This document shows, in pieces, positions 54,712 to 63,710 of a stretch of DNA of 64,000 bases (its first letter is position 1; every line of letters begins with the position of its first letter). Made by a program: the position numbers and the translations under genes. The DNA is taken from positions 1,488,001-1,552,000 of the forward strand of contig NZ_CP062983.1 in NCBI RefSeq assembly GCF_015500095.1. The letters run 5' to 3'. Below the pieces are notes generated by a model. It was not told the DNA's origin, made no database searches, and saw only the letters and a program-made list of their open reading frames with translations. The DNA comes from Phototrophicus methaneseepsis (GTDB lineage: Bacteria > Chloroflexota > Anaerolineae > Aggregatilineales > Phototrophicaceae).

Positions 54712-55701
54712 TTAGTCCGAGATGATGCTGTACGTCAACTCGACCTGTAGGGAAATGCTGAGCTGGCCGCTTTCGATGCGGGCGGAATCAGCCATCATAT
54801 TGCCAGCAGCTTCTGGGACTGGGCCAATACCACCACCCTGGAATTCTGTGACTTTGATGACGCTGCCTAAGGAAACACCAAGCAGCTCCGCCAGATGTTG
54901 GGCATTCGCCTGTGCGTTGGCAACTGCACCTGTACGCGCTTGACGCATCAGTTCTGTCGGATCAGACAGTGTGAAGTTCAGGCCGAAGATGTTGTTCGCG
55001 CCATTTTCAACGGATGCATTGATGACGTCTTCAACCTGGCTGATATCGCGCACAAGCACGCGGACGCGGTTGCTGACGTTGTATTGTGTGCTTGGTTCCG
55101 TGGCATCCGGGCCCATGAGCTGCTGCTGGGTGTAGATATTCAATCCGGTTGTCTGGATATCTGCACGAGAAATGCCCAGGTCAACCAGTGCATTGATGAT
55201 GTCGTCAATGGTGCTGTTCGCTTCTGCGAAGGCATCGGTGACGGTATCACTGGTGATTTCAACGCCGATTTCAATATTGGCACGGTCTGGTGCGCCTGAC
55301 GCACTGCCGGAGCCTGTTACTACCAGTGTACGCCCTGTATCACCAACCACTGGGGGCGGGTTGATCGGTGTCGGGGTATCCGGGAAGGGTGTTGGTGTTT
55401 CTGTCATCGGCGTGGATGAATCCGATGCAGGTACGGGCGTTGCTGTATCCATGTCTGCAGGCTCTTCGAAGGGTGTGGGTGTCTCTGTACGGAATGAAGG
55501 CTGTTCAATGACTGTTGCTGTAAAAGTGACAGTTTCTTCAACAGGTGTGGCTGTGTCAGGTGCAACCGTTGGTGTTTCTTCCAGTGGTGTGGCGGTTGGT
55601 GTGGGGTCTTGTGCCATGACGATGCTGCCAAATACCAGCGCAAGAGCGACCATCATCACCGCTATCATGCTGAACGTCCGACGATTTGTTTGCAAGAACA
55701 T
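54712..55701 (-). CDS. Secreted SIMPL-domain (DUF541) protein with Pro/Thr linker
   Basis: A 329-residue exported protein. A signal peptide (MIAVMMVALALVFGSIVMAQ) is followed by about 85 residues rich in TPTP/ETPT. A SIMPL domain follows from about residue 123 (RTLVVTGSGSASGAPDRANI, DLGISRADIQTTGLNIYTQQ). SIMPL proteins form periplasmic-type oligomers, and their role is unknown. AGGAGG lies 9 nt before the ATG at 55699-55701. Tight coupling to mgtC suggests a joint envelope function (inference). Confidence 0.9.
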   Translation of the reverse strand: MFLQTNRRTFSMIAVMMVALALVFGSIVMAQDPTPTATPLEETPTVAPDTATPVEETVTFTATVIEQPSFRTETPTPFEEPADMDTATPVPASDSSTPMTETPTPFPDTPTPINPPPVVGDTGRTLVVTGSGSASGAPDRANIEIGVEITSDTVTDAFAEANSTIDDIINALVDLGISRADIQTTGLNIYTQQQLMGPDATEPSTQYNVSNRVRVLVRDISQVEDVINASVENGANNIFGLNFTLSDPTELMRQARTGAVANAQANAQHLAELLGVSLGSVIKVTEFQGGGIGPVPEAAGNMMADSARIESGQLSISLQVELTYSIISD

Positions 55702-56132
55702 ACGCTATAACCTCCTATTTTTATTGTTATATCGTGTTGTAACTTTCTCGTGGCATCCAAGATGCCCCTACTTAACATGACGTTTAAACAGGTATCAAAA
55801 GTTCCCAATGTAATCTGTTTCTTTATATGCTACTTATTTTATGAGAAGTGCCAGGCTGCCGAATCGGCTGCTTCTGGTGCCTTTACTAGCCCATATGACC
55901 TATATTTTGTGTGTTTGATGATGTTTATGAGGCGATCTAACGGAAGGCGCACTGGCAAATATGCAAAAAAAGACCACGCGTGAAGGATGCGCGGTCCCTG
56001 ATGAAAGGAAGTTGACGCTTCAGGATTGTTGCACCTCCATTTGTAACATTCAGTATCTGGAACGACATGATACGAATGGTTTGTTTATGCATAGGACAGT
56101 TCACCTATAGAGACCCATTATCCTGATGGTGA
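55702..56132. other. 431-bp intergenic region with one terminator
   Basis: Contains the promoter side of the SIMPL gene and, at 55965-55996, the PP2C terminator. An open stretch on the plus strand at 55750-55983 lacks a ribosome site and family similarity, so I do not call a gene. Confidence 0.6.
55965..55996 (-). terminator. Terminator of the PP2C phosphatase gene
   Basis: On the minus strand GACCGCGC pairs with CGCGTGGTC around TCCTTCA and is followed by TTTTTTT. It lies about 140 bp after the stop codon. Confidence 0.8.
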
Positions 56133-56900
56133 TTAAGCGGCCCGTATTTTGACGACAATAACGGCGATATTATCGTGACCGCCGGCGTCATTTGCTTTTT
56201 TAACGAGCGCTTCTGCGATGTCCTGGGCTGTCGCATCCGATGCTGCCATCGTCTGCATATCTTCCTGGTCCACCTCTTTATAAAGGCCATCAGAGCACAA
56301 GATAAGCGTATCGCCCTGGTCGAGCGAGAGCTTGAATAAATCCTCGTCAACAGGGTCGTCCTGGCCGATGGACTGCGTTAACACGTTGCGATATGGATGC
56401 TGCTCAATTTCAGCTTCTGCAATTGCCCCTGCTGTTGCCAGCATCTGGGCAAAGCTCTGATCGACTGTTACTTGCTTGATCGTATCTTCGCTAAAGATAT
56501 AAGCGCGGCTATCGCCCACATTGGCAATATACGCATCTGCACCGACGACCAACGCCGCTAGTAGGGTGGTCCCCATATTAGATTGTGCATCATTCTGACG
56601 CAGGACCACGCGCTTATTGGCTGCGGAGACGGCCTGATGCAGCCACGTCTCATAAGCTTCTGGCTTATCTTCCAGCAAGTTATTGACGAGGTGTTCAACC
56701 ACTGCATTGACAGCAATCTGGCTGGCAACTTCGCCATTTTCATGCCCGCCCATTCCGTCTGCAATCACGTAGATGCCCACTGGGTGATTATCGGCTTCCT
56801 GGCCTGGACGAATGGTCGTCGCTGCCAGGCTATCCTGATTATTTTCGCGTCCCATCCCTTTATCGGAATGCCAGCCCACATCATGTATCCATTCAGGCAT
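56133..56900 (-). CDS. PP2C-type Ser/Thr protein phosphatase
   Basis: A 255-residue phosphatase of the bacterial PrpC/Stp1 type. Metal-binding motifs are GRENNQDS, VIADGMGGHENGE, NVGDSRAYIF, ILCSDGLYKEV and AGGHDNIAVIVV. It has no transmembrane segment or extra domain. TGGAG lies 9 nt before the ATG at 56898-56900. No Ser/Thr kinase gene is in the window; the partner must be elsewhere. Confidence 0.95.
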   Translation of the reverse strand: MPEWIHDVGWHSDKGMGRENNQDSLAATTIRPGQEADNHPVGIYVIADGMGGHENGEVASQIAVNAVVEHLVNNLLEDKPEAYETWLHQAVSAANKRVVLRQNDAQSNMGTTLLAALVVGADAYIANVGDSRAYIFSEDTIKQVTVDQSFAQMLATAGAIAEAEIEQHPYRNVLTQSIGQDDPVDEDLFKLSLDQGDTLILCSDGLYKEVDQEDMQTMAASDATAQDIAEALVKKANDAGGHDNIAVIVVKIRAA

Positions 56901-57277
56901 GAGAATGACTCCATTTTAGATGAATGAGGTATAGAAAGATCTGCTATCGAAGTCCTTTACAATATAGTTCAGGATAGTTTGGCGGGGTTGCAAGATGCCT
57001 GAGGCCCATATATGAATTGCATAGGCGTTCGTTAAAGAAAGCTGTACGCGCGCTCATAAAGCCATCATAAAGCGTGATATGTAAAAAGAGGCAGATACAA
57101 AAATGGTCACGAGGGGGACCGTGACCATGAGCTTGGCTTATTCCGTGGGGGTAAGCCAGCTTAAAGATGGTGTGGTATTTTCAAAGTCTAGCGCATTCAA
57201 ATAGGGTGCAACTGAGCCAGATTTCCTATTTCCTATGAGCCACCTTGGTGACAAAACGGGCTTTTGCCCTTAGGCGT
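56901..57277. other. 377-bp intergenic region with one terminator
   Basis: The only structure seen is the minus-strand hairpin at 57098-57128 that ends the following gene. No gene or RNA is recognised. Confidence 0.6.
57098..57128 (-). terminator. Terminator of the oxidoreductase/86-residue gene pair
   Basis: ATGGTCACG (57103-57111) pairs with CGTGACCAT (57120-57128) and is followed on the minus strand by TTTTTG. It lies about 150 bp after the last stop. Confidence 0.8.
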
Positions 57278-57538
57278 TCAGGAAATTGCGGCCTCATCTC
57301 CGAAGGTCTCACGATAGAGTTTGAGAATATCTGCTTCCGTCAGGGTTTTCATTTCGACAGAAACGACATCCTGAGAGACGGTTGCCGTCGGCGGGTAAGC
57401 TGTAGAAGTTCGCACGAGTAGCTCATCGTCGGCTGTTCGCTCCAGCGTGAAGGACATATTGGCTGGTAGTGCACCCGCTGATTTCAGTTCGAGAATCATA
57501 TTCTCAATATCGAGTGTTTCCAACTTTTTCTTCTTCAT
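57278..57538 (-). CDS. Hypothetical protein, 86 residues
   Basis: A small soluble protein beginning with a run of lysines (MKKKKLETLDIENMILELKS), then a beta-strand-rich middle (MSFTLERTADDELLVRTSTA) and a helical end (TEADILKLYRETFGDE). AAGGGAA lies about 9 nt before the ATG. It follows the oxidoreductase gene by 55 bp on the same strand and ends with a terminator, so co-transcription is likely. I do not recognise the family. Confidence 0.75.
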   Translation of the reverse strand: MKKKKLETLDIENMILELKSAGALPANMSFTLERTADDELLVRTSTAYPPTATVSQDVVSVEMKTLTEADILKLYRETFGDEAAIS

Positions 57539-57593
57539 CCTTGTTTCCCTTTATCGCTTGCCAAAGAAGGGACTGTCTACTCGTTAAGCGGGC

Positions 57594-58829
57594 TTAAGTA
57601 GATTGATCAGCCGTTCTTTGCGCAAGTTGATCGAGCATTCTCATATCGAAGCTTGTCGGTTCCATAATCCATTTTTGTGCATTCTGGCGCTCATCATCGG
57701 GTCGATTGAGCAATAGGCTGCCAATCAACCGATTATCGCGTAACCACCAGACACCAAAACTGGGGTCTTCCGTAAATGATCCAATATGGACGGCTTGTGT
57801 TGCATCTTCCGTCTCACCCCAGAATTCATAGGACAGATCGAAAATGTCAGAGAAGAAATAGCGTAATGTCGAGAAGGACTCTTTTTCCTGCCCCAGCATA
57901 TGCCTTGCGACATAGCGAGCCTGATCAACCGCATTTTGCCAGTGCTCTACCCGGCGACGTTTTTCAAAAATACGGTCGAAGAAATTGGCCACATCGCCAG
58001 CAGCGTAAATCCCGTCAATCGTCGTCATCAGATGCTCATTAACGATAATCCCATCGTCAACATCCAGTTGAATGGGCCGCGCTAAATCCACATTAGGCTC
58101 GGCACCAATCCCAACAATGACGGCATCAGCTTCGATGTCATTGCCCACTTCTAACTGCACCCTGACACCTTTTTTGCTGGTCTGGAAGCCGACAACCTTA
58201 TTATGACGGATGAAGGTCACGCCGCGTGCTTCATAATACTTCTCAAAGAAGCTAGATAGATCCTCTGTGAAGAACCGCGACATCAAGCGTTCTTCAGGGA
58301 AAACGACTGTGACTTGCGCACCTTCGGTTGCGGCGGCTGCGGCAGCTTCCATGCCAATATAGCCGCCACCGATGATTGTGATCCGTTCGACCAAGTGAAA
58401 CTGCCTGCGTATTTCTTTAGCGTCGGAAAGTGTGCGCAGATAATAGATGTTTGGCAAATCATGGCCGGGGACATCCAATCGCCTGGGGTGCGATCCTGTG
58501 GCGATCAACAGCTTTTCAAAGACAAAAGAATCGCCATGGTCTGTTTTCAAGATGCGGTTGACGGGGTCAATGTCTTCAACAGTGGTATATAAATACACTT
58601 TGATGCCGTGTTTATGATAAAAATCAAGTTTATTGATATGCAGATCGCTGCTTTGCTCATCCCCTGTTAAAAAGTCCTTAGAGAGCGAGGGCCGTTCATA
58701 GGGCAGAGTGTTATCTGCTGTGATGATGGCAATATCGTCGCTGTTAAAGCCATTAACTTTAGCGAACTCCTGCACAGCGTAGCCTGCAACAATACCACCA
58801 CCCAATATGATGTATTTGAAGCGCTTCAT
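57594..58829 (-). CDS. FAD-dependent pyridine nucleotide-disulfide oxidoreductase (ferredoxin/rubredoxin reductase type)
   Basis: A 411-residue flavoprotein. The FAD-binding ILGGGIVAGYA motif opens the protein, a second GxGxxG appears in IIGGGYIGMEAAAAA for NAD(P)H, and GIYAAGDVANFFD is the C-terminal FAD motif. There is no CxxxxC redox disulfide, consistent with the group that reduces ferredoxin, rubredoxin or monodehydroascorbate. The C-terminal region (EFWGETEDATQAVHIGSF, GVWWLRDNRLIGSLL) fits the reductase dimerisation domain. The start is the ATG at 58827-58829. A natural acceptor is not encoded nearby. Confidence 0.9.
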   Translation of the reverse strand: MKRFKYIILGGGIVAGYAVQEFAKVNGFNSDDIAIITADNTLPYERPSLSKDFLTGDEQSSDLHINKLDFYHKHGIKVYLYTTVEDIDPVNRILKTDHGDSFVFEKLLIATGSHPRRLDVPGHDLPNIYYLRTLSDAKEIRRQFHLVERITIIGGGYIGMEAAAAAATEGAQVTVVFPEERLMSRFFTEDLSSFFEKYYEARGVTFIRHNKVVGFQTSKKGVRVQLEVGNDIEADAVIVGIGAEPNVDLARPIQLDVDDGIIVNEHLMTTIDGIYAAGDVANFFDRIFEKRRRVEHWQNAVDQARYVARHMLGQEKESFSTLRYFFSDIFDLSYEFWGETEDATQAVHIGSFTEDPSFGVWWLRDNRLIGSLLLNRPDDERQNAQKWIMEPTSFDMRMLDQLAQRTADQST

Positions 58830-59147
58830 TCCTATTTGTCCTCTGACAACGCCAATTGCTAGCACATATGTGATCTTATAATCTAAAGTAACAATTGGGT
58901 TGTATAGACGAGCTTTTATGGTGTCTAACGTCTATTAGAACATGAGAAACTTGTGTTCGGCTGAATCAACTGTAGGAAATACCATAGTGATAGAGATGGT
59001 TAGCTCATCTTCTGCTTATTCGCTGCTCATATAAAATTCAAAGCTAAAGACACCGTACAGCCGGGAAGTACGGTGTTAGGGAAGGTATCCTTGAGGGAAA
59101 ACTGCTTGATTCAGAGCAGCGCGAAGGCCTTATACGAACGCGATGTC
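58830..59147. other. 318-bp intergenic region with one hairpin
   Basis: ACACCGTAC (59050-59058) pairs with GTACGGTGT (59068-59076); on the minus strand it is followed by CTTTAGCTTTG, a weak terminator for the response regulator gene. Upstream sequence of the oxidoreductase is AT-rich. No gene seen. Confidence 0.55.
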
Positions 59148-59801
59148 CTAAGGCTGCCGGAGGTCATCATTTTCTACAAGACCTGTGCGTAACGCCAGTG
59201 AAACAGCTTCCGTACGGCTGCCCGCGTTGAGCTTGGTCAATATCTTGCTCACATGGTTTTTGACAGTCGAACGGCTGATCGTCAGGCGCTCAGCGATCTC
59301 TGGGTTGGTATCCCCGGCGACGAGATATTGCAGGATTTCCAGTTCGCGCGGCGTCAACTGATAATCCATCTGCGTTTTATCACGCTGCATGAGCACACGT
59401 GCGGCCTCCGGCGAGAGGATAGGGTCACCCCTGTATGCGGCACGTATCGCCTGTGCCAGGTCATCAATGAGGACGTTTTTGAGCAAATAGCCGATAGCAC
59501 CTGCTTTGATGGCCCCGTTCACAAGTTCATCGTCTTTAAAGTTCGTCAGGGCGACGATAGCCGTATGTGGTGAGACCTTTTTAACGCGCTCTATGACGGT
59601 CAGGCCGTTGATGCTATCTGATAGGATTAAATCCAGCAGCATGACATCAGGTTGATATTGTTGACATAAGAGAATTGCGGTACGGCCATCTTCTGCTTCA
59701 GCGAGATGTTCAATATCATCAAACGTCTCCAGAGAGACTTTCAGGCCACGCCGGACCAGATCATGGTCATCAACAGTAATGACAGTAATTTTGTGTTTCA
59801 T
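59148..59801 (-). CDS. NarL/FixJ-type response regulator
   Basis: A 217-residue regulator. The receiver has the acidic pair in VDDHD, the phosphorylated Asp57 in VMLLDLIL and Lys108 in GYLLKNV. A LuxR-type helix-turn-helix spans about 148-205 (LTPRELEILQYLVAGDTNPEIAERL, STVKNHVSKILTKL). Its ATG overlaps the stop of the upstream histidine kinase gene by four bases (ATGA), so the pair is cognate. The target genes are unknown. Confidence 0.95.
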   Translation of the reverse strand: MKHKITVITVDDHDLVRRGLKVSLETFDDIEHLAEAEDGRTAILLCQQYQPDVMLLDLILSDSINGLTVIERVKKVSPHTAIVALTNFKDDELVNGAIKAGAIGYLLKNVLIDDLAQAIRAAYRGDPILSPEAARVLMQRDKTQMDYQLTPRELEILQYLVAGDTNPEIAERLTISRSTVKNHVSKILTKLNAGSRTEAVSLALRTGLVENDDLRQP

Positions 59802-61684
59802 CGCTCATTTCCACGTGTGTTGACTTCAAGTTGAACTTCAGAGCCTGCGCCTGGTTCACTTCGAATGGTCAGCTTAATATTAGCCTCTTTTGCTCTTTCA
59901 TGCATATTATTCAGGCCCATGCCGCGATTCAAACAATCCGAGACATTAAACCCAATCCCGTTATCGCAGACGCTCAGGGTGACGATCCCTTTCTGGCTGG
60001 TTAAAGAAATATTGACTGTGTCTGCCTTGGAGTGCTTAATCGCGTTGCTTACAGCTTCGTGGGCAATATAGTACAGGTTGCGCTGTTGGGCTTTCGTCAG
60101 CGTTTCAACCGGTTGGATATTTGTTTCGATGTTGATTTGCTTGCGTCCCAGCACGCTCTGTGCCAGTTGATGGAGCAGCTCAGAAATACTGTACTGGCTG
60201 ATCGCTTCTGGACGCAGCTCCAGGAGTAGGGTACGCGTCTCTGCCAGGGCCCCGCGTGTGAGCTGATGCAGTTCAGCCAGGAATTTTTCCGCTGAATCAG
60301 GGTTCGTGCGCCATAGGCGCGGAATTGCCTCCGCCATCACTGTGGCGGAAAACAAAGCCTGTGTGACGGAATCGTGTAAATCTCGTGCCAGGTGGTGTCG
60401 TGCTTCCTGGTTAGCGACTTCCTGCACTTTTTCATAGAGGCGGGCATTTTCAATAGCGATAGCCGTCAGATCGGCCAGGGCGACCATACGATCTGTGTCT
60501 TCATCGCTATAGTATCTTTGCTGCTTGCTATAGATGTTGAGGAAGCCAATCACTTTCCGCCGCAGCAAGATCGGCACACCCACGTGAGATCGAATCGCCA
60601 TCTCCGAGTTAAAAAGGTGCTTCAGATCGGTTTCTTCGATCATTGTATCGACAACGACGGGCTTTTTTGTCTGGCGCATTTTTTTTAGCAGGTCCACATC
60701 ATCCAGCGGGACCTTACTCTTAAGCGGCGGAGAAACAAGCTCTTTGATGGTATAGCCCACACGTCGTTCAATGGAAATCTGGCGGCCATGGACGAGTATG
60801 AGATTGGCGTAGTCGTAATCGACCACACGCGCCAAATTGCTAAACAGGCGATCAAAGACCTCCTGTAGATCGAGCGTGCTCACCATTGTCAAAGCAATAT
60901 CTCGTAAAACCTGGGCAAACTCGCGCTGTTTACGCTCTTCCTCCTGGATGCGCTTTTGCTCAGTAATATCGGTGATCACGATCACAGCCCCATAACTGTC
61001 TTCATCCCGGTACAGTCCTTCGACCCGTAGCAGGGCTGTCATTTTATGATTTGGCTGGATTTTTAATGTGACTTCGCCTCGGTAGGGGATGCCTTCTCTG
61101 GCATTTTGGACCAGATGTTGAATATCAATATCTCTGAAGATGGCATCGAAGGGATTCCGCTGAATCTGTAAGGGCTGTGCATCGAGCATCTGTTTAGACA
61201 CTTCATTGCTATAGCGCACCTTATTTTCAGAATCCACCATGAAGATGGCATCACTGGTGCTGTCCATAGCCGTACGCAGCTCTTTGGAAATTTGCAAGTT
61301 CTGGCTGTTCTCAATAGAGAGCTGGCGCGTGCGTAAGAGCGTGCGAATACGCCGGGTGAGTTCTTCGCCCTGTACGGGCATTGCGATAAAATCATCGACG
61401 ATTTCCGCGATTTCTGGGGGCATTGCACGCAGTTCTTGCAACTTCCCTAAATAGAGGATAGGTAAAAAGAGGGGTTCTGCCTCCCGGCGTTTGGTGATGA
61501 GTTTGCGGCTAAACTTTTGAATACCTAAATAGTCCACAATATAGAGATCCGTTTGCAGATCATGAGGCGGATTCTCGCTGTATTCAGCCAGCATCAACCG
61601 TGTTCGCCACCATGTTTCCAGCCAACTTTGCATGATGGCGAGGTTTGCCTGGTGATCAATTCCTAACGCGATCATCACTCCCAT
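59798..61684 (-). CDS. NarL-family sensor histidine kinase with REC-like, PAS and GAF domains
   Basis: A 628-residue soluble kinase with no transmembrane segment. Residues 3-120 look like a degenerate receiver domain. A PAS domain follows at 134-250 (SDAIFMVDSENKVRYSNEVS, ending ITDITEQKR). A GAF domain spans 256-420. The HisKA_3 box is ARDLHDSVTQALFS with His437, and the ATPase domain has HEAVSNAIKHS (N box) and DNGIGF. The ATG at 61684 is used; a TTG five codons earlier and an ATG three codons later are alternatives. It senses an internal cue. The KaiC-like gene ends 66 bp upstream on the same strand. Confidence 0.93.
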   Translation of the reverse strand: MGVMIALGIDHQANLAIMQSWLETWWRTRLMLAEYSENPPHDLQTDLYIVDYLGIQKFSRKLITKRREAEPLFLPILYLGKLQELRAMPPEIAEIVDDFIAMPVQGEELTRRIRTLLRTRQLSIENSQNLQISKELRTAMDSTSDAIFMVDSENKVRYSNEVSKQMLDAQPLQIQRNPFDAIFRDIDIQHLVQNAREGIPYRGEVTLKIQPNHKMTALLRVEGLYRDEDSYGAVIVITDITEQKRIQEEERKQREFAQVLRDIALTMVSTLDLQEVFDRLFSNLARVVDYDYANLILVHGRQISIERRVGYTIKELVSPPLKSKVPLDDVDLLKKMRQTKKPVVVDTMIEETDLKHLFNSEMAIRSHVGVPILLRRKVIGFLNIYSKQQRYYSDEDTDRMVALADLTAIAIENARLYEKVQEVANQEARHHLARDLHDSVTQALFSATVMAEAIPRLWRTNPDSAEKFLAELHQLTRGALAETRTLLLELRPEAISQYSISELLHQLAQSVLGRKQINIETNIQPVETLTKAQQRNLYYIAHEAVSNAIKHSKADTVNISLTSQKGIVTLSVCDNGIGFNVSDCLNRGMGLNNMHERAKEANIKLTIRSEPGAGSEVQLEVNTRGNER

Positions 61685-61750
61685 GGGTAAATCCAACAAG
61701 CTAGATTGTCAGATAGAGTATTGCCCGTTACAAACGACGCCAATGAGGTG

Positions 61751-63208
61751 CTAGTCAATTTCCGGGTTCGTAATATCATAGCCCTGGGAAGATAACCCAC
61801 CGAGAATGCCGCGCAACCCTTTCAGGGGTTCGCCGACCTTAATGCCATCTTCTGTGAATTCGATCTCTCGCATGGACTTTTCAAAATCGCTCACACGCTT
61901 CTTCAATACGCCGATAGCACGTCGCAACTCACTCTTGGATTCAAAATAGCGCAGGAAGACGATGCTATCCATAAGATAACTGATGTTAATTTCTGTCGCC
62001 TGGAAAGCGTCAATAATCCGGTGCACTTCATTAACAAGGATGGTTGTAACGCCCATATGACGCAAATACTTCGACTGCGTGTGAAGATGTCGGATGAGTT
62101 GATCGCCCTGTAAGGACATCTCATAGCCGGAGACGCTATCAATCATGACAATCCGGGCATTCAGGTCTTCCACTTCGTGGGTTACCATGGCTGCGAATTC
62201 ATCCTGGGTAAAACGAAGCGGCTCAATTTGCACAATTTGTAATCGCCCCTCATCAATCATATCACGCACGGGGATATTGAGCGCAACCGAGCGTTCGATG
62301 AGGGTACGCTCGTCCTCTTCAAAAGTGAAAACAACCGAGCGCTCGCCGCGTGTGGCAGCCGCACTCATAAACTGCATGCCCAGTGTGGATTTGCCCACGC
62401 CCGTTGGCCCTGTGAACAAGGTGACAGTCCCACGCTCTAACCCACCATGTAACATCTTATCAATCTGCGGAATACCGGAGGAAATCACTTCTGTTTCAAA
62501 AACGCGGTGAGATTGTTCCGGTTCCACAAGGCGCGGATAAACCTTCATACCTGTATCCGTCAGCCGGACGGTGTGGGGACCATAGCGAAAACCGGACCCT
62601 CTGAATTTGGGAATAACCAGTTCGCGTTTGTTGCGGCCTGATGTCAGGTGAATGATGCCATCTGCGGCAAAGGTCAATTCACCATCGGATTCACTGTCAT
62701 TTTCTTCAGATGTAATCAGCAGGGTTACGCCACGCTTAACCACGTATTCCATCATCGACATCACAAAGCGACGAAACTCAATCGGGTTATTGGTGACGTA
62801 GTAGAGCTGTGTGATCGCATCAATGAATATACGCTCTGGGCGAACTTTATCGAGCATTTCTGTGATTTTTTCCGCTAGGGGGCCGCGCTCGATTTCGCTC
62901 GGCGAGAAGACCGTATATTGGGTCATATCTGTGAAGATATCCATCCCAGGCGATAAATCCAGGAATGTAATATGGGAGGTATCAATGCTGAGGTTTTCAG
63001 CATTATCAATGATTTGTGATGGCTTCTCGCCAAAAGTAATAAATAAACCATTATCACTATGGCTGAGGAAATGTAAGCCTAGTGTCGTTTTGCCTGATCC
63101 TGCTGAGCCCCTCACTAAATATGTACGACGGGGTATTAAACCCCCGTGTAAAATGATATCTAAGCCCTCAATACCAGTAGACAAACGATTATTTTGGTGC
63201 AGTGCCAC
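61751..63208 (-). CDS. KaiC-like two-domain RecA-family ATPase
   Basis: A 485-residue protein with two RecA/KaiC domains. Walker A motifs are GSAGSGKT (34-41) and GPTGVGKS (267-274). The second domain keeps the paired catalytic glutamates (Glu297, Glu298 in FTFEEDER), whereas the first reads FGEKP, losing one. The region matching the KaiC phosphorylation site reads NISYLMDS (408-415): the serine is kept as Ser410 but the next threonine is tyrosine. RGILGG near the end is KaiC-like. It begins at a GTG at 63208 with GAGGGGG upstream. No KaiA or KaiB is present, so it is better seen as a signalling ATPase than a clock. Confidence 0.9.
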   Translation of the reverse strand: MALHQNNRLSTGIEGLDIILHGGLIPRRTYLVRGSAGSGKTTLGLHFLSHSDNGLFITFGEKPSQIIDNAENLSIDTSHITFLDLSPGMDIFTDMTQYTVFSPSEIERGPLAEKITEMLDKVRPERIFIDAITQLYYVTNNPIEFRRFVMSMMEYVVKRGVTLLITSEENDSESDGELTFAADGIIHLTSGRNKRELVIPKFRGSGFRYGPHTVRLTDTGMKVYPRLVEPEQSHRVFETEVISSGIPQIDKMLHGGLERGTVTLFTGPTGVGKSTLGMQFMSAAATRGERSVVFTFEEDERTLIERSVALNIPVRDMIDEGRLQIVQIEPLRFTQDEFAAMVTHEVEDLNARIVMIDSVSGYEMSLQGDQLIRHLHTQSKYLRHMGVTTILVNEVHRIIDAFQATEINISYLMDSIVFLRYFESKSELRRAIGVLKKRVSDFEKSMREIEFTEDGIKVGEPLKGLRGILGGLSSQGYDITNPEID

Positions 63209-63316
63209 AGAATCCCCCTCTGTGTTACGATGTGACGGCTTATGATACCGACCGTTCCCTTTTACAAGACCTGTTCTAGAGATAGTATAGCTGTTAACAT
63301 AACATGAGAACAGCAT

Positions 63317-63710
63317 TTGTTAACTTAGAGGAATTATACTGTGACATTTGACATGGGCCTATAAGTAGTCCAATTGACCTATAGCGAATAGTTATATCAG
63401 CCTATCAGGGTTGTCACGTAATTACATTAACGTAGTAAATAAAATTAGAAGTGGTTTATGGTCATTTGCAATGGGCCAGACTGCCTATTTATAATGCATC
63501 ATCTGGGTGTCTCGTAAACTTCATTTACAATTTAATATTTATGATAAGAAACGTAAATGCTCGCCGTGAAGCTCGTCAAAATGAATGTAATAAAGCAGTC
63601 TGTTGGGCAAACTGTGTTTTTTGCATTTCAAACACATTGCGTAGGTTAGCATAAGGCGTGAACCGGACAGATTTAAAATCTGGACTTATGAGCGAGGCAA
63701 ATAGCCCTCA
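63317..63710. promoter_or_regulatory. 394-bp divergent region with a 15-bp palindrome
   Basis: It lies between the KaiC-like gene (minus) and the diacylglycerol-kinase-like gene (plus). CAGATTT (63668-63674) and AAATCTG (63676-63682) form a perfect inverted repeat 28 bp before the plus-strand ATG. Two GTTAAC sites (63293-63298 and 63319-63324) flank the minus-strand leader. The frame at 63451-63654 has no support as a gene. Confidence 0.45.

Noticed and set aside
55750-55983. A 77-codon open frame on the plus strand
   Set aside because: It starts at GTG without a ribosome site, resembles nothing and overlaps the PP2C terminator.
61751-63208. A complete circadian clock (KaiABC)
   Set aside because: Only a KaiC-like protein is present. 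KaiA and KaiB genes are absent, and the phosphorylation threonine is replaced, so a clock is not supported.
63451-63654. A 67-codon open frame before the diacylglycerol-kinase-like gene
   Set aside because: No ribosome site, low-complexity composition and no family resemblance.
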